The notes beneath the pieces are model-generated. The model ran no database searches, was not told the DNA's origin, and was given only the letters and a program-made list of their open reading frames with translations. A stretch of DNA of 64,000 nucleotides from Lachnospiraceae bacterium. GTDB lineage: Bacteria; Bacillota; Clostridia; Lachnospirales; Lachnospiraceae. Below, piece by piece: positions 1 through 7,789 of the stretch; position 1 is the stretch's first letter, and each line of letters begins with the position of its first letter. Both the position numbers and the translations under genes were made by a program. Location of the stretch: assembly GCA_022766245.1 (NCBI GenBank), contig JALEPL010000052.1, positions 1 through 64,000 of the forward strand, read 5' to 3'.

Positions 1-246
1 GAACTTCTCTACGCACATATTTGTGCTGACCTTGAAAAGGCAGGAGGTTGTGAAGAAATGAAACCTTTACTGGATGGAGCCATCGAACTTCCAAATGACA
101 AATATCGGTTCCGTATTGATGAGCTAGAAAAACAGCTTGCGAAATATGCTGACGAAATCTCAAAGTATACTGAAGAAAATGCCAGGTATGCTGACGAAAT
201 CTGCCAGCTAAAAAAGCGCATCAAAGAATTGGAAAGCCACGACTAA
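1..246 (+). CDS. C-terminal end of an unidentified protein with coiled-coil tail (partial)
   Basis: The reading frame is open from base 1, so this is the last 81 codons of a gene that begins outside the window. An internal ATG at 58 has a GGAGG-like sequence 10-15 bases upstream, but the frame stays open and protein-like before it. The last 45 residues contain a short repeat, KYADEI followed by RYADEI, and then a heptad-like KKRIKELE stretch, which suggests a coiled coil. Rpn/PD-(D/E)XK-type putative transposase proteins of Clostridia often end this way, but nothing catalytic is visible here, so no function is assigned. A strong terminator follows directly. Confidence 0.6.
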   Translation, partial: ELLYAHICADLEKAGGCEEMKPLLDGAIELPNDKYRFRIDELEKQLAKYADEISKYTEENARYADEICQLKKRIKELESHD

Positions 247-250
247 GATA

Positions 251-276
251 AAAGGCACTCATTTTGAGTGCCTTTA
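251..276 (+). terminator. Rho-independent terminator
   Basis: A perfect GGCACTCA/TGAGTGCC stem with a TTT loop, flanked by A and T runs. It ends the partial gene at 1-246 and could also work from the other strand. The rest of the 239-base gap up to 485 is mostly one hairpin element (310-489). Confidence 0.8.
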
Positions 277-309
277 TTCACTCAGTTTTTTTGTGATTAT
301 AGAAATCAT

Positions 310-489
310 GTAACTGTTCAGAACAGGCCGAATCACTTGCTGATGAGGCCGTAAGAACATGATTCAGGTGTGAGCAAAGTCTACGCTTCGGTCGGTGTTG
401 AACAGGTGCCACTGGCACCTAACACCCCATCGGCGTAGCCGATTTTCATGGGTTTGCGAATCGTATCTGTGAAGTACTGAACAGATTAC
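310..489 (+). mobile_element. GTAAC-family hairpin element, composite type A+D (180 bp)
   Basis: Starts with the head GTAACTGTTCAG and ends with its near inverse CTGAACAGATTAC. Behind the left head is a GGCC-bounded hairpin, then CCGTAAGAACATGATTC. The centre has a GGTGCCACTGGCACC hairpin inside a longer arm (CTACGC..GGTGTT pairing with AACACC..GCGTAG). It is nearly the same as the copy at 49653-49836. No convincing 8-bp target duplication remains. Its right end supplies the TAA stop codon of the minus-strand membrane protein gene at 486-2231, so the insertion probably changed that C-terminus. Confidence 0.85.
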
Positions 490-2231
490 GGATAAATCCG
501 GTAAACGCCATTCTCCAGCGCACACTCCACGGTAATGGTATCCCCTTCCTGCCGCATCATACAGGTGGGATCATCCGCAAACTTCTGACAATAGATGGTT
601 CCCGCTTCATCTGCGTAATACACATAAGTATTTCCATCCACATCCGCATACTGGATTCGGCTGATGACAAAGGTCATGGACTCTGTCTCCACTGTTACCG
701 TCTCTTCCGGTTCCTCTGGCACTTCCTGACCTGCCACTTCATCTGACTCCTCCGCAGTATCTGTACCCAACAATGCCCGATACTTTTTGAAACAATCATC
801 CAGTGTAGTTGCTGTGGTCACCACATTGTAGGACTCCACGTTCACCATGGCGTACAACTTTACAATACCACTGGCATCCTTTAACACCATGATGTAGGTC
901 GGCTGTTCATCCACGTTAATCAGAGACGGGAAGGAAGCCTGATATCCCTTTTCCTGTACTTCTCCTTCGGCCGCTGACATGGCAGAAGATTCGTCAGCAC
1001 CGGAAATATTATAGTAATGCGTCTCTCCGGTCCGTTCATTGGAAAGGATAAATCCGATATTGGAGGCATCGTCATTAACTGAGGTCACACCGGTGTAAAT
1101 CCAGATATCCCCATCCTTGGCCACGTAGCCGTAATTGGATCCATAGTAGCTCTCCTCTCCGTCCTCATCATAGAACACGGTTTCGGAACATTTCTTACAT
1201 CCTTTTTTCCCAAAAATACTGTTCATAAACCCATTGCTGAGTTTTCCATACCAGTTGTATTGCTCTGCCAACAAGTCTCCATCAAACACCATATCCACCC
1301 ACCGGGGAACCTCTGCTAAATCGTAGTAGGTACTCTCTCCGGTGACAGCATCACAAACAATGGCGCCCTGCACTGTCTCACCGCCGAAAACACCGATGGT
1401 ATAGTCATAGACACTGGCCACATAAAAGGGCTTACCATCCTCGTCAATCTCGAAATGCAGATTGCCAAAGATCTTGGCAGGATACTGGAATCTCATATGA
1501 CGGGCCAGATCCTTGCTAAAATATGCAGAAGGAACATACTGCATGCCTGTATCCAGAGAAACATAAGTAGCATTCTGTCCCACCGGATCCACCTTTACAT
1601 AGCCGGGAACTCCGTTGTCCTTATTGCCACAGTATTTGAAAAAGCCTGCATAATCCAGCGCAGATACTTTCAACGGTGTTCCATTATAATCAATCTGAGA
1701 GTAATTCTCTGACACATCATACTGACTCACCAACTCGGACAGACTTCCGATCTCCCGGTTTCCCAAAAGGATTGCACTATCCGTATCCATCAGGGCAATC
1801 TGGGAAACTGCAGATGCCTGATCCAAATCCTCTGTAAATACACACTCCTGCGGCTGCATAATGGACGCATAGGACTGGGCATGAAATATTTTCGCTCCTG
1901 TCAGCGAGCATATCCCAAGCAGAACAAGCACAGCGAATGTGCCAAGCAACGCAATGCCGGCAGGTTTCGCAATCCCGTTTCCCTGATAAGTATAAGGCTT
2001 ATAAATCCCATACCAAAGCATAATCAGGCAGGTAGCCGGTGCCATGAGCACCAAAATCACATAGAGCCACATTCCAACAGAATGGACATTCATTGCCGGC
2101 AAAAACAGGTAATACATCAATGCGGCAAACAAAATCCAAATCACCACCATCACCAAAGCAGATACTCTTCCCACCTTAGCTCCTGTCCCCTGATACATGG
2201 CAGCATTTTTATTCTTTCCTTTCTTCGACAT
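486..2231 (-). CDS. Membrane-anchored protein of unknown function (581 aa)
   Basis: I do not recognise this family. The N-terminus is basic and Lys-rich, followed by three hydrophobic segments (roughly residues 20-45, 50-75 and 85-105). About 460 mostly polar residues follow, probably outside the cell. The far part has CKKC (near residue 345), an acidic Glu/Val-rich linker (near 510-530) and a small beta-rich C-terminal domain. The chosen ATG (MSKKGK) sits 8 bases after GAGAGG; an upstream in-frame ATG and GTG-side extension run into hairpin repeats and look artificial. The stop codon lies inside the hairpin element 310-489, so the original C-terminus may have been different. Confidence 0.75.
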   Translation of the reverse strand: MSKKGKNKNAAMYQGTGAKVGRVSALVMVVIWILFAALMYYLFLPAMNVHSVGMWLYVILVLMAPATCLIMLWYGIYKPYTYQGNGIAKPAGIALLGTFAVLVLLGICSLTGAKIFHAQSYASIMQPQECVFTEDLDQASAVSQIALMDTDSAILLGNREIGSLSELVSQYDVSENYSQIDYNGTPLKVSALDYAGFFKYCGNKDNGVPGYVKVDPVGQNATYVSLDTGMQYVPSAYFSKDLARHMRFQYPAKIFGNLHFEIDEDGKPFYVASVYDYTIGVFGGETVQGAIVCDAVTGESTYYDLAEVPRWVDMVFDGDLLAEQYNWYGKLSNGFMNSIFGKKGCKKCSETVFYDEDGEESYYGSNYGYVAKDGDIWIYTGVTSVNDDASNIGFILSNERTGETHYYNISGADESSAMSAAEGEVQEKGYQASFPSLINVDEQPTYIMVLKDASGIVKLYAMVNVESYNVVTTATTLDDCFKKYRALLGTDTAEESDEVAGQEVPEEPEETVTVETESMTFVISRIQYADVDGNTYVYYADEAGTIYCQKFADDPTCMMRQEGDTITVECALENGVYRIYP

Positions 2232-2254
2232 ATCCATAACCTCTCTTTCTCTTG

Positions 2255-2385
2255 ACACGAAGTGTCACCGCAGGTGACGTATACGCCCCCAAAGGTCGCT
2301 TCGCACTGCTTTGGGGACAAAACCATGTGTCGGTGTTCAATACCTTCACAGTTACGATGTGAAAATTGAACAGCTAAGCTTATCA
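2255..2385. repeat. Cluster of small perfect hairpins
   Basis: Three hairpins in a row: GACAC-GAA-GTGTC, GTCACC-GCA-GGTGAC, and a larger CCCCAAAG/CTTTGGGG stem. They are followed by a degenerate copy of the type D end of the GTAAC family (GTGTTCAATACCTTCACAGTTACGA) closed by ATTGAACA. It fills most of the gap upstream of the 581-aa membrane protein and probably lies in its leader. An 18-bp perfect palindrome, GTATTATTTAAATAATAC, follows at 2394-2411. The origin of the first three hairpins is unknown. Confidence 0.5.
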
Positions 2386-2434
2386 GAACTTTTGTATTAT
2401 TTAAATAATACAATAATATTTTTAAGACAAATTG

Positions 2435-3292
2435 TCAATACACATTTTTTCTCTCTTTGATATTCTCCAAAAGATATGCCGGTATAGGCATATGCCGTGT
2501 GCCATCTCCCAGCTTGATATAAGTCTTATTCTCCCCGTGATAATCCGAGCCACCGGAAACAAACAAATCAAACTGCTTTGCCAGTTTCTTCATATTTGCC
2601 TCATCCCCCAACTGATAGGTGGAATACACTGCCTCAATTCCATCCAGACCTGCACCTTTCAAAATCTCCACCAGATTTTCCAGCCGCTGCATATTCATAC
2701 GATAAAGAATCGGATGCGCCAGCACTGCTACTCCGCCTGCCATATGAATCAGTCCAATGGCCTCTTGGGGAGACACCTTAGCCCTGGGTACAAAATAAGG
2801 ACAATCATCTCCAATATATTTTGTAAATACCTGCTCGATGGATTTCACCTGACCATGATTTACCAGATACCGAGCGATATTGGCTCTGGTGATGACACAG
2901 TCTGGGTTCTCTGCCACCAGACTGTCATAATCGATATCCAGTCCCGCCTCGTTCCGCAGTTTCTCCACCATGATTTCATTGCGACGAAATCTGGAATCCC
3001 GAAATTCCCGTAGCTTTGTTTGAAGCACTGAGTGGCCGTCATCCACGTAAAGTCCCACCATATGAATTTCTTTTCCTTCGTACTCACAGGAGATCTCTAT
3101 GCCGGGTATAATTTCAAGTTCTGTTCCCTTTGCTGCCTCCATAGCCTCTGCCACACCATCCATGCAATCATGATCTGTCAGCGCCATCGCACTAAGCCCT
3201 GTTTCCACCGCCAGCTCCACCAACTCTGTGGGGGTATCCGTTCCATCTGAGCATGTAGAATGCACATGCAAATCTATTCTTCCTGTTGTCAT
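2435..3292 (-). CDS. PHP-domain phosphoesterase (RNase AM / TrpH-YciV type)
   Basis: Opens with the PHP metal motif DLHVHSTCSDGT, followed by ALTDHDCMDG, then a GIEIS motif, AHP near residue 210 and SGGSDYHG near the C-terminus. These are the expected metal ligands of the polymerase-and-histidinol-phosphatase fold. Proteins of this length (285 aa) and motif order belong to the YciV/TrpH group, whose E. coli member removes 5' nucleotides from RNA and acts on 3',5'-bisphosphonucleotides. The chosen start (MTTGRID) has AAGGATGG about six bases upstream. A longer frame to 3358 would translate a large leader hairpin and was rejected. The substrate here is inferred from the family only. Confidence 0.88.
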   Translation of the reverse strand: MTTGRIDLHVHSTCSDGTDTPTELVELAVETGLSAMALTDHDCMDGVAEAMEAAKGTELEIIPGIEISCEYEGKEIHMVGLYVDDGHSVLQTKLREFRDSRFRRNEIMVEKLRNEAGLDIDYDSLVAENPDCVITRANIARYLVNHGQVKSIEQVFTKYIGDDCPYFVPRAKVSPQEAIGLIHMAGGVAVLAHPILYRMNMQRLENLVEILKGAGLDGIEAVYSTYQLGDEANMKKLAKQFDLFVSGGSDYHGENKTYIKLGDGTRHMPIPAYLLENIKERKNVY

Positions 3293-3312
3293 TTCATTCC
3301 ATCCTTTTTGTC

Positions 3313-3390
3313 TACCGGTAGCAGCGATTCTGAGCGAATGATATCCGGTGTTTATCATTCGCCCAGAATTGCGAATCGCTGTCGCCGGTA
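3313..3390 (-). promoter_or_regulatory. Long hairpin directly upstream of the PHP gene
   Basis: Two arms of about 30 bases pair imperfectly, from TACCGGTAGCAGCGATTC to GAATCGCTGTCGCCGGTA, with GCGAATGATA/TATCATTCGC inside. On the minus strand it would be the RNA just before the ribosome binding site of the PHP gene. It could be a structured leader or a remnant of a palindromic mobile element; no second copy was seen in the window. The remaining gap to 3638 holds a terminator-like hairpin and a GTAAC-family element. Confidence 0.55.
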
Positions 3391-3408
3391 ATTCTTATAA
3401 CGTAGAAA

Positions 3409-3432
3409 CTCCCAAGTGAAATCACCTGGGAG
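3409..3432 (-). terminator. Probable terminator
   Basis: On the minus strand CTCCCAGGTGA pairs with TCACTTGGGAG, followed by TTTC. It lies downstream of the 55-aa gene at 3639-3806 and would separate it from the PHP gene. The T tract is short. Confidence 0.45.
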
Positions 3433-3490
3433 CTTCGTATATTGTGCCGTTCATTGATAAGCAATTTGCAATTACCATTTGTAATTACCC

Positions 3491-3623
3491 GTAACTGTTC
3501 AGCAGGTCTGCGCATCTGCTGCGCTGACCGTAAGAAAACGTAGTGGAAACAGGCACAAATCCATTTGCGAAGCAAATTTTACATGGATTTGTGCTTGTAA
3601 CTATGAGGGTACTGAATAGTTAC
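3491..3623 (+). mobile_element. GTAAC-family hairpin element, composite type B+D (133 bp)
   Basis: Bounded by GTAACTGTTCAG and CTGAATAGTTAC. Behind the left head is the type B hairpin GGTCTGCGCA-TCTGC-TGCGCTGACC and then CCGTAAGAAAA. The right half has GCACAAATCCAT pairing with ATGGATTTGTGC and the type D end GTAACTATGAGGGTACTGA. The flanking octamers AATTACCC and AATCACCT match at 6 of 8 positions, consistent with an old target duplication. It has the same length as the inverted copy at 24768-24900. Confidence 0.8.
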
Positions 3624-3638
3624 AATCACCTGTGATAA

Positions 3639-3806
3639 TTATGCATAAAGTTTACAAGCCTGCTGAAACAGTTTGTCAAATTCATCCGACTCCTGTTTCT
3701 TCTGTTTCTGTTGATACTGTTCCCGAGTTCCTCCCTGCGCAGGATTCATAACACCCGCTACAACCATGGCCGACGGAACTGCATAAAAGCTTTCATATCC
3801 TCTCAT
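3639..3806 (-). CDS. Small protein of unknown function (55 aa)
   Basis: Reads MRGYESFYAVPSAMVV and then a Gln/Lys-rich hydrophilic tail ending QACKLYA. The start was chosen because AAGGAGGG lies seven bases before this ATG; an upstream ATG ten codons earlier has no such site. It has no signal peptide or membrane segment. It stands alone between ppk1 and a terminator-like hairpin. The function is unknown. Confidence 0.6.
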   Translation of the reverse strand: MRGYESFYAVPSAMVVAGVMNPAQGGTREQYQQKQKKQESDEFDKLFQQACKLYA

Positions 3807-3925
3807 AGCCAGATCCCTCCTTGGAATGTATTTCATCAGTTACAAACATATTATGACTTATTTTCCACGTCTTGTCAACAAGTTATCCACAGCATTTTGT
3901 TGATTTTGCACATTTTACTCACAAA

Positions 3926-3979
3926 AATCGGTGGATATCCTTTCCGTTTGTGAAAAACGCAAAAAATAATCCACCGATT
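3926..3979 (-). terminator. Inverted repeat downstream of ppk1, possible terminator
   Basis: AATCGGTGGAT (3926-3936) and ATCCACCGATT (3969-3979) form an 11-bp perfect stem around an AT-rich 32-base loop. On the minus strand it is followed by TTTTTG, so it may end the ppx-ppk1 transcript. A single consensus DnaA box, TTATCCACA, lies nearby at 3893-3901. Confidence 0.45.
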
Positions 3980-4045
3980 ATGCACATTTTTTCCAATTAT
4001 CCTATTAACATCTGCCGTTTGACAGGCAACTGAACCATACTCGTC

Positions 4046-6220
4046 TTATGTTACCGGTTCTGCCGGGGTAAAGACGCGCTCCTTACTCACATCCTTAGGC
4101 TTGGGCGCTTCCTCATCCGCCTCATCACAGAAAATCTGTTGGGAATTGATTCGCTGCTTGCCACGCTTGTCGATTTTTTCATACAAACCATCTGGCTGTA
4201 ATATGTTTGCCTTCACATTATCCGCAAACTCCACCTCCAGAATATGCAGCACCTTATCCTTGAGAACCGGATCCTCCACCGGGAAGATAATCTCCACGCG
4301 GCGATCCAGGTTACGAGGCATCCAGTCAGCACTTCCCATGTACACTTCTTCCTGTCCATCATTGTAGAAATAGAAAATCCGGCTGTGTTCCAGATAATTT
4401 CCCACGATAGAACGCACATGAATGTTTTCGCTGATTCCGGGGATTCCCACCTTCAGGCAACAGATACCTCTTACCAGAAGGTTAATCTCCACGCCTGCTG
4501 CCGATGCATCATAAAGAGCCGCTATAATCTCCGCATCGCAAAGGGAATTCATCTTTGCTGTAATCTTTGCTTCCCGTCCGGCCCGGGCATGCTCTGCCTC
4601 ACGGGCAATCAGCTTCAGGAACTTGTTTCTCAGCCAGATAGGAGCCACCACCAGACGATTCCAGCTTAAAGGTTCAGAATATCCGCTCAGCATGTTAAAC
4701 ACTGCTGTCGCATCCTCACCAATAGCCTCTGAGCAGGTAAAGATGCCGCAGTCCGTATATAATTTCGCAGTGGAATCATTATAATTTCCGGTTCCCAGAT
4801 GCACGTAACGGCAGATTCCTTCATCCTCTTTTCTGACTACCAGCGCAATCTTGCTGTGAGTCTTTAATCCCACCAGACCATAGATAACATGACATCCTGC
4901 TTTCTCCAGCTTTTTGGCCCAGACAATATTATTTTCCTCGTCAAAACGTGCCTTCAACTCCACCAACACGGTAACCTGCTTGCCGTTTTCTGCCGCCTGT
5001 GCTAATGATGCAATGATAGGGGAATTTCCGCTGACACGATAAAGGGTCTGCTTAATTGCCAGCACATCCGGATCCTTTGCCGCCTGGCGAATGAATTCCA
5101 CCACCGGATCAAAACTCTGGTAAGGATGATGCAACAGGATATCCCCTTTCTTGATGGCCTCAAAAATATTTGCCCCCTGAGGAATCTGAGGCACTCTCTG
5201 GGGTACATGCTGCTGATAACGCAGGTCATCGCAACCCGGCAGTCCATACATTTTCATGAGGAAGGTCAAATCGATGGGACCATTGATTTCATAGATATCA
5301 TCCTCGGACTCAATGTGGAGTTCCTGCTGTAAAAACTTCAGCAGACGCTTATCAATCTTATCCTCCACCTCCAACCGGATAACCTCTCCCCACTGGCGCT
5401 TCTTCAACTGTTTCTCAATTTCCTTTAATAAATCCTCTGCCTCATCCTCATCGATTGTAAGGTCCGCATTTCTCATGATACGGTAGGGATATGCACAGAC
5501 TACGTTGTAGTTGGAAAACAGCTTGGAGATATTTTTCTCTATCAGCTGTTCCAATAACAAGAAACTCTGATCCCCTTCCTTTGCCGACGGCACAGGAACC
5601 AGTCTGGGCAATACGGAAGGCACCTGCACAGTGGCATACTCATATACATTCTTTTCCTTTTTGGAGCCCTTATCCTTTTTCACCAAAACTCGGGTCTCCG
5701 GCTTCTTTTCCAGAAGTGCCACAATATTTAAGGTCTTATTGCGGATCAACGGGAATGGCCGGGACGCATCCACTGCCATAGGGGTCAGAACCGGATACAC
5801 ATTCTCATCGAAATACCGGTCTGCATACTCTGCCTGCTCCTGATTCAAATCCTCAAAGGCATCAATGATATAAATTCCTCTGTTATGTAGCAATGGAAGC
5901 AGGGAACGATTATACGTGGAATACTGCAGTTCCACCAGTTCACGGGTATCATGGTTGATGGCCTTTAACTGCTCGGACGCCGTCATTCCGGCAATATCCG
6001 GTTTCTTATACCCTGCATGAACCATGTCACGCAAAGATGCCACACGCACCATAAAAAACTCATCCAGATTGGAGGAGGTGATGCTGACAAACTTCAAACG
6101 CTCCAACAGGGGAATGCTCTTATCTCTCGCTTCATTCAAACATCTGACTTCGAACTTCAACCAGCTCAATTCCCGATTTTCAAAATATTCCGGATTCATG
6201 TACTCTTTTAAATTATCCAT
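4046..6220 (-). CDS. ppk1: Polyphosphate kinase 1
   Basis: Reversibly polymerises the gamma phosphate of ATP into inorganic polyphosphate. The 724-aa length fits PPK1. The N-terminal domain begins FENRELSWLKFEVRCLNEA with SNLDEFFMVR after it. The catalytic domain holds GLKTHSKIALV near residue 440, whose His is the phosphorylated residue in E. coli PPK1, and HLGTGNYN shortly after. The start MDNLKEYMNPEYF has an AGGAG upstream and leaves 13 bases after the ppx stop, whereas a longer frame would overlap ppx. Forms a two-gene polyphosphate unit with ppx. No missing residue was noticed. Confidence 0.95.
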   Translation of the reverse strand: MDNLKEYMNPEYFENRELSWLKFEVRCLNEARDKSIPLLERLKFVSITSSNLDEFFMVRVASLRDMVHAGYKKPDIAGMTASEQLKAINHDTRELVELQYSTYNRSLLPLLHNRGIYIIDAFEDLNQEQAEYADRYFDENVYPVLTPMAVDASRPFPLIRNKTLNIVALLEKKPETRVLVKKDKGSKKEKNVYEYATVQVPSVLPRLVPVPSAKEGDQSFLLLEQLIEKNISKLFSNYNVVCAYPYRIMRNADLTIDEDEAEDLLKEIEKQLKKRQWGEVIRLEVEDKIDKRLLKFLQQELHIESEDDIYEINGPIDLTFLMKMYGLPGCDDLRYQQHVPQRVPQIPQGANIFEAIKKGDILLHHPYQSFDPVVEFIRQAAKDPDVLAIKQTLYRVSGNSPIIASLAQAAENGKQVTVLVELKARFDEENNIVWAKKLEKAGCHVIYGLVGLKTHSKIALVVRKEDEGICRYVHLGTGNYNDSTAKLYTDCGIFTCSEAIGEDATAVFNMLSGYSEPLSWNRLVVAPIWLRNKFLKLIAREAEHARAGREAKITAKMNSLCDAEIIAALYDASAAGVEINLLVRGICCLKVGIPGISENIHVRSIVGNYLEHSRIFYFYNDGQEEVYMGSADWMPRNLDRRVEIIFPVEDPVLKDKVLHILEVEFADNVKANILQPDGLYEKIDKRGKQRINSQQIFCDEADEEAPKPKDVSKERVFTPAEPVT

Positions 6221-6233
6221 AATGCACGTTCTC

Positions 6234-7766
6234 CTAAACAATCATTTTTTTTGCTTTAATCACGGGTTTCAGACTGAACACCTCTTCAAAGAAGGATGCC
6301 TTACTGTTGAACAAATCCTTTTCCAACGTGAAATCTTCCTCTGTCTCGATGGTAATCACAAAGTTTCGCTCTGAAATAGAAGCCTTCACATTTTTGAATT
6401 TCTGCTTATGACTCCGATCCAGGGCATTCGCCACCCGAAGAATGGCCGCCAGCTTGGTCACAGTCAGATAACTCTTCCGATCCAACTTATCTGCCAGCTT
6501 CTCATAACTCTCCAGCGGTATCACATTAAACAAAACCGTGCAGGCCACGATTTCCCGTTCCAAATGGCTCAGTCCAATAATCTCGGAGGACATAATAATC
6601 TGATAGGAGCACCTTGCTCCATTTACCAGACTAACATACTTACCACAGTCATGAACAATCGCCGCCGTCTGCAGCAACAGCCTCTCTCGCTTTCCCAGAC
6701 CATGAACCTTTTTTAACGCATCAAAAATCATCAGTGACATAGTCTGCAATGCATCAAGATGGGGCTCGTATCCAAAATAGCGCTTTGCCAGATGTCTGGA
6801 TGCAGCCAATACATCTGCCTCAAAATCATGTCCTGCTTTTACCATATTATGCTTTCTGGCATAATCGTATGCAATACCATCGGTAATATCCATTCCCGGC
6901 GTGCACACAGTCTTGGCATTCAGCTCCTTCACAATACTGCGATACATGATAAGTGCCGGTACAATCAGAGGATCGTTCTCATTCGACAGATTCAGCTCCT
7001 CTGCCAGCTGTTCCAAATTACGGCCCTGAAGCTTCTGTATATACGAGCAGAACTTGTATGCCTCTGCTTTATGACCGTCTTTTTCCTTCTGCAGACGATT
7101 CATGACAGATGCACAATAATCTCCCATCAGGATTACATACTTGATATCCTGATCATCTTTCAAATAAAGCGCCCGGAACACTTCCAGCTCCTTGTCCACC
7201 AGTTCCTGAATCTGACACTCATAATGAGATGCCACATCACCAACACCGGAAAGTTTCTCCTTAATCCGCATCATTCCCAGCATCAGATGCTGGGTAGTTA
7301 CCACATGTCCGTCCAGAAACAGGGTGATTTGTAAACTGGTTCCGCCCACATCTACAACTGCGGCACTCTCTTTTGTCATATCATCAAAATCCGGTGAACC
7401 GGCCACTGCCTGATATCCGATAAAACGCTGCTCGGAGTTGCTCAAAAAGTTTACCTCAAGCTTGGTGCGAAGACGAATCTGTTCTAAAAGGAACATATAA
7501 TTCTGCGCATCCTTTAACGTAATCCCGGTATAAGCCTGATAAGCATCCACCCGGTAGCTTTCCATAATACCTGCATATTCTTTTAAGACACGGCAGAGTT
7601 CATCCGCCATCTCATATCCTACATAGCCATTGGCATAAACATCCTTTCCCAACTCCATTCTGTGACGGATATGATCAATGACATGTAATCCTCTTTTTGC
7701 AGAAATTTCAAAAATCTTCAAACTGATCTCATAAGAACCTATGTAGATCGCAGCAAATGTTTTCAT
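6234..7766 (-). CDS. ppx: Ppx/GppA-family exopolyphosphatase
   Basis: Hydrolyses terminal phosphates of polyphosphate or, in related enzymes, (p)ppGpp. It has the actin-like ASKHA fold: IYIGSYEISLKIFEI at the N-terminus in place of the usual DxGSNS loop, and VVDVGGTSLQITLF near residue 140 as the second phosphate loop. The C-terminal third is an HD-type domain (IVHDCGKYV near residue 375). The first phosphate loop is unusual (IGSYEI, with Asp replaced by Ile), so activity may be altered. Lies 13 bases upstream of ppk1 and 23 after the DUF815 gene, so the three are probably co-transcribed. Confidence 0.88.
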   Translation of the reverse strand: MKTFAAIYIGSYEISLKIFEISAKRGLHVIDHIRHRMELGKDVYANGYVGYEMADELCRVLKEYAGIMESYRVDAYQAYTGITLKDAQNYMFLLEQIRLRTKLEVNFLSNSEQRFIGYQAVAGSPDFDDMTKESAAVVDVGGTSLQITLFLDGHVVTTQHLMLGMMRIKEKLSGVGDVASHYECQIQELVDKELEVFRALYLKDDQDIKYVILMGDYCASVMNRLQKEKDGHKAEAYKFCSYIQKLQGRNLEQLAEELNLSNENDPLIVPALIMYRSIVKELNAKTVCTPGMDITDGIAYDYARKHNMVKAGHDFEADVLAASRHLAKRYFGYEPHLDALQTMSLMIFDALKKVHGLGKRERLLLQTAAIVHDCGKYVSLVNGARCSYQIIMSSEIIGLSHLEREIVACTVLFNVIPLESYEKLADKLDRKSYLTVTKLAAILRVANALDRSHKQKFKNVKASISERNFVITIETEEDFTLEKDLFNSKASFFEEVFSLKPVIKAKKMIV

Positions 7767-7789
7767 CCGTATCCTCCTATTTTATCCCC

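Noticed and set aside
310-489. Hairpin elements as CRISPR repeats or tRNA-like genes
   Set aside because: There is no regular spacing or spacers, and no cloverleaf with an anticodon stem. Exact 8-bp flanking duplications at other copies point to mobile elements.
3293-3358. N-terminal extension of the PHP protein
   Set aside because: It would translate the large hairpin and adds sequence unlike the family; the internal ATG has a good site.
3893-3901. Consensus DnaA box TTATCCACA in an AT-rich gap
   Set aside because: A single box without dnaA, dnaN or a cluster of further boxes is not enough for an origin.
6759-7334. 191-codon open frame antisense to ppx
   Set aside because: Full overlap with a well-supported gene and no start signal.
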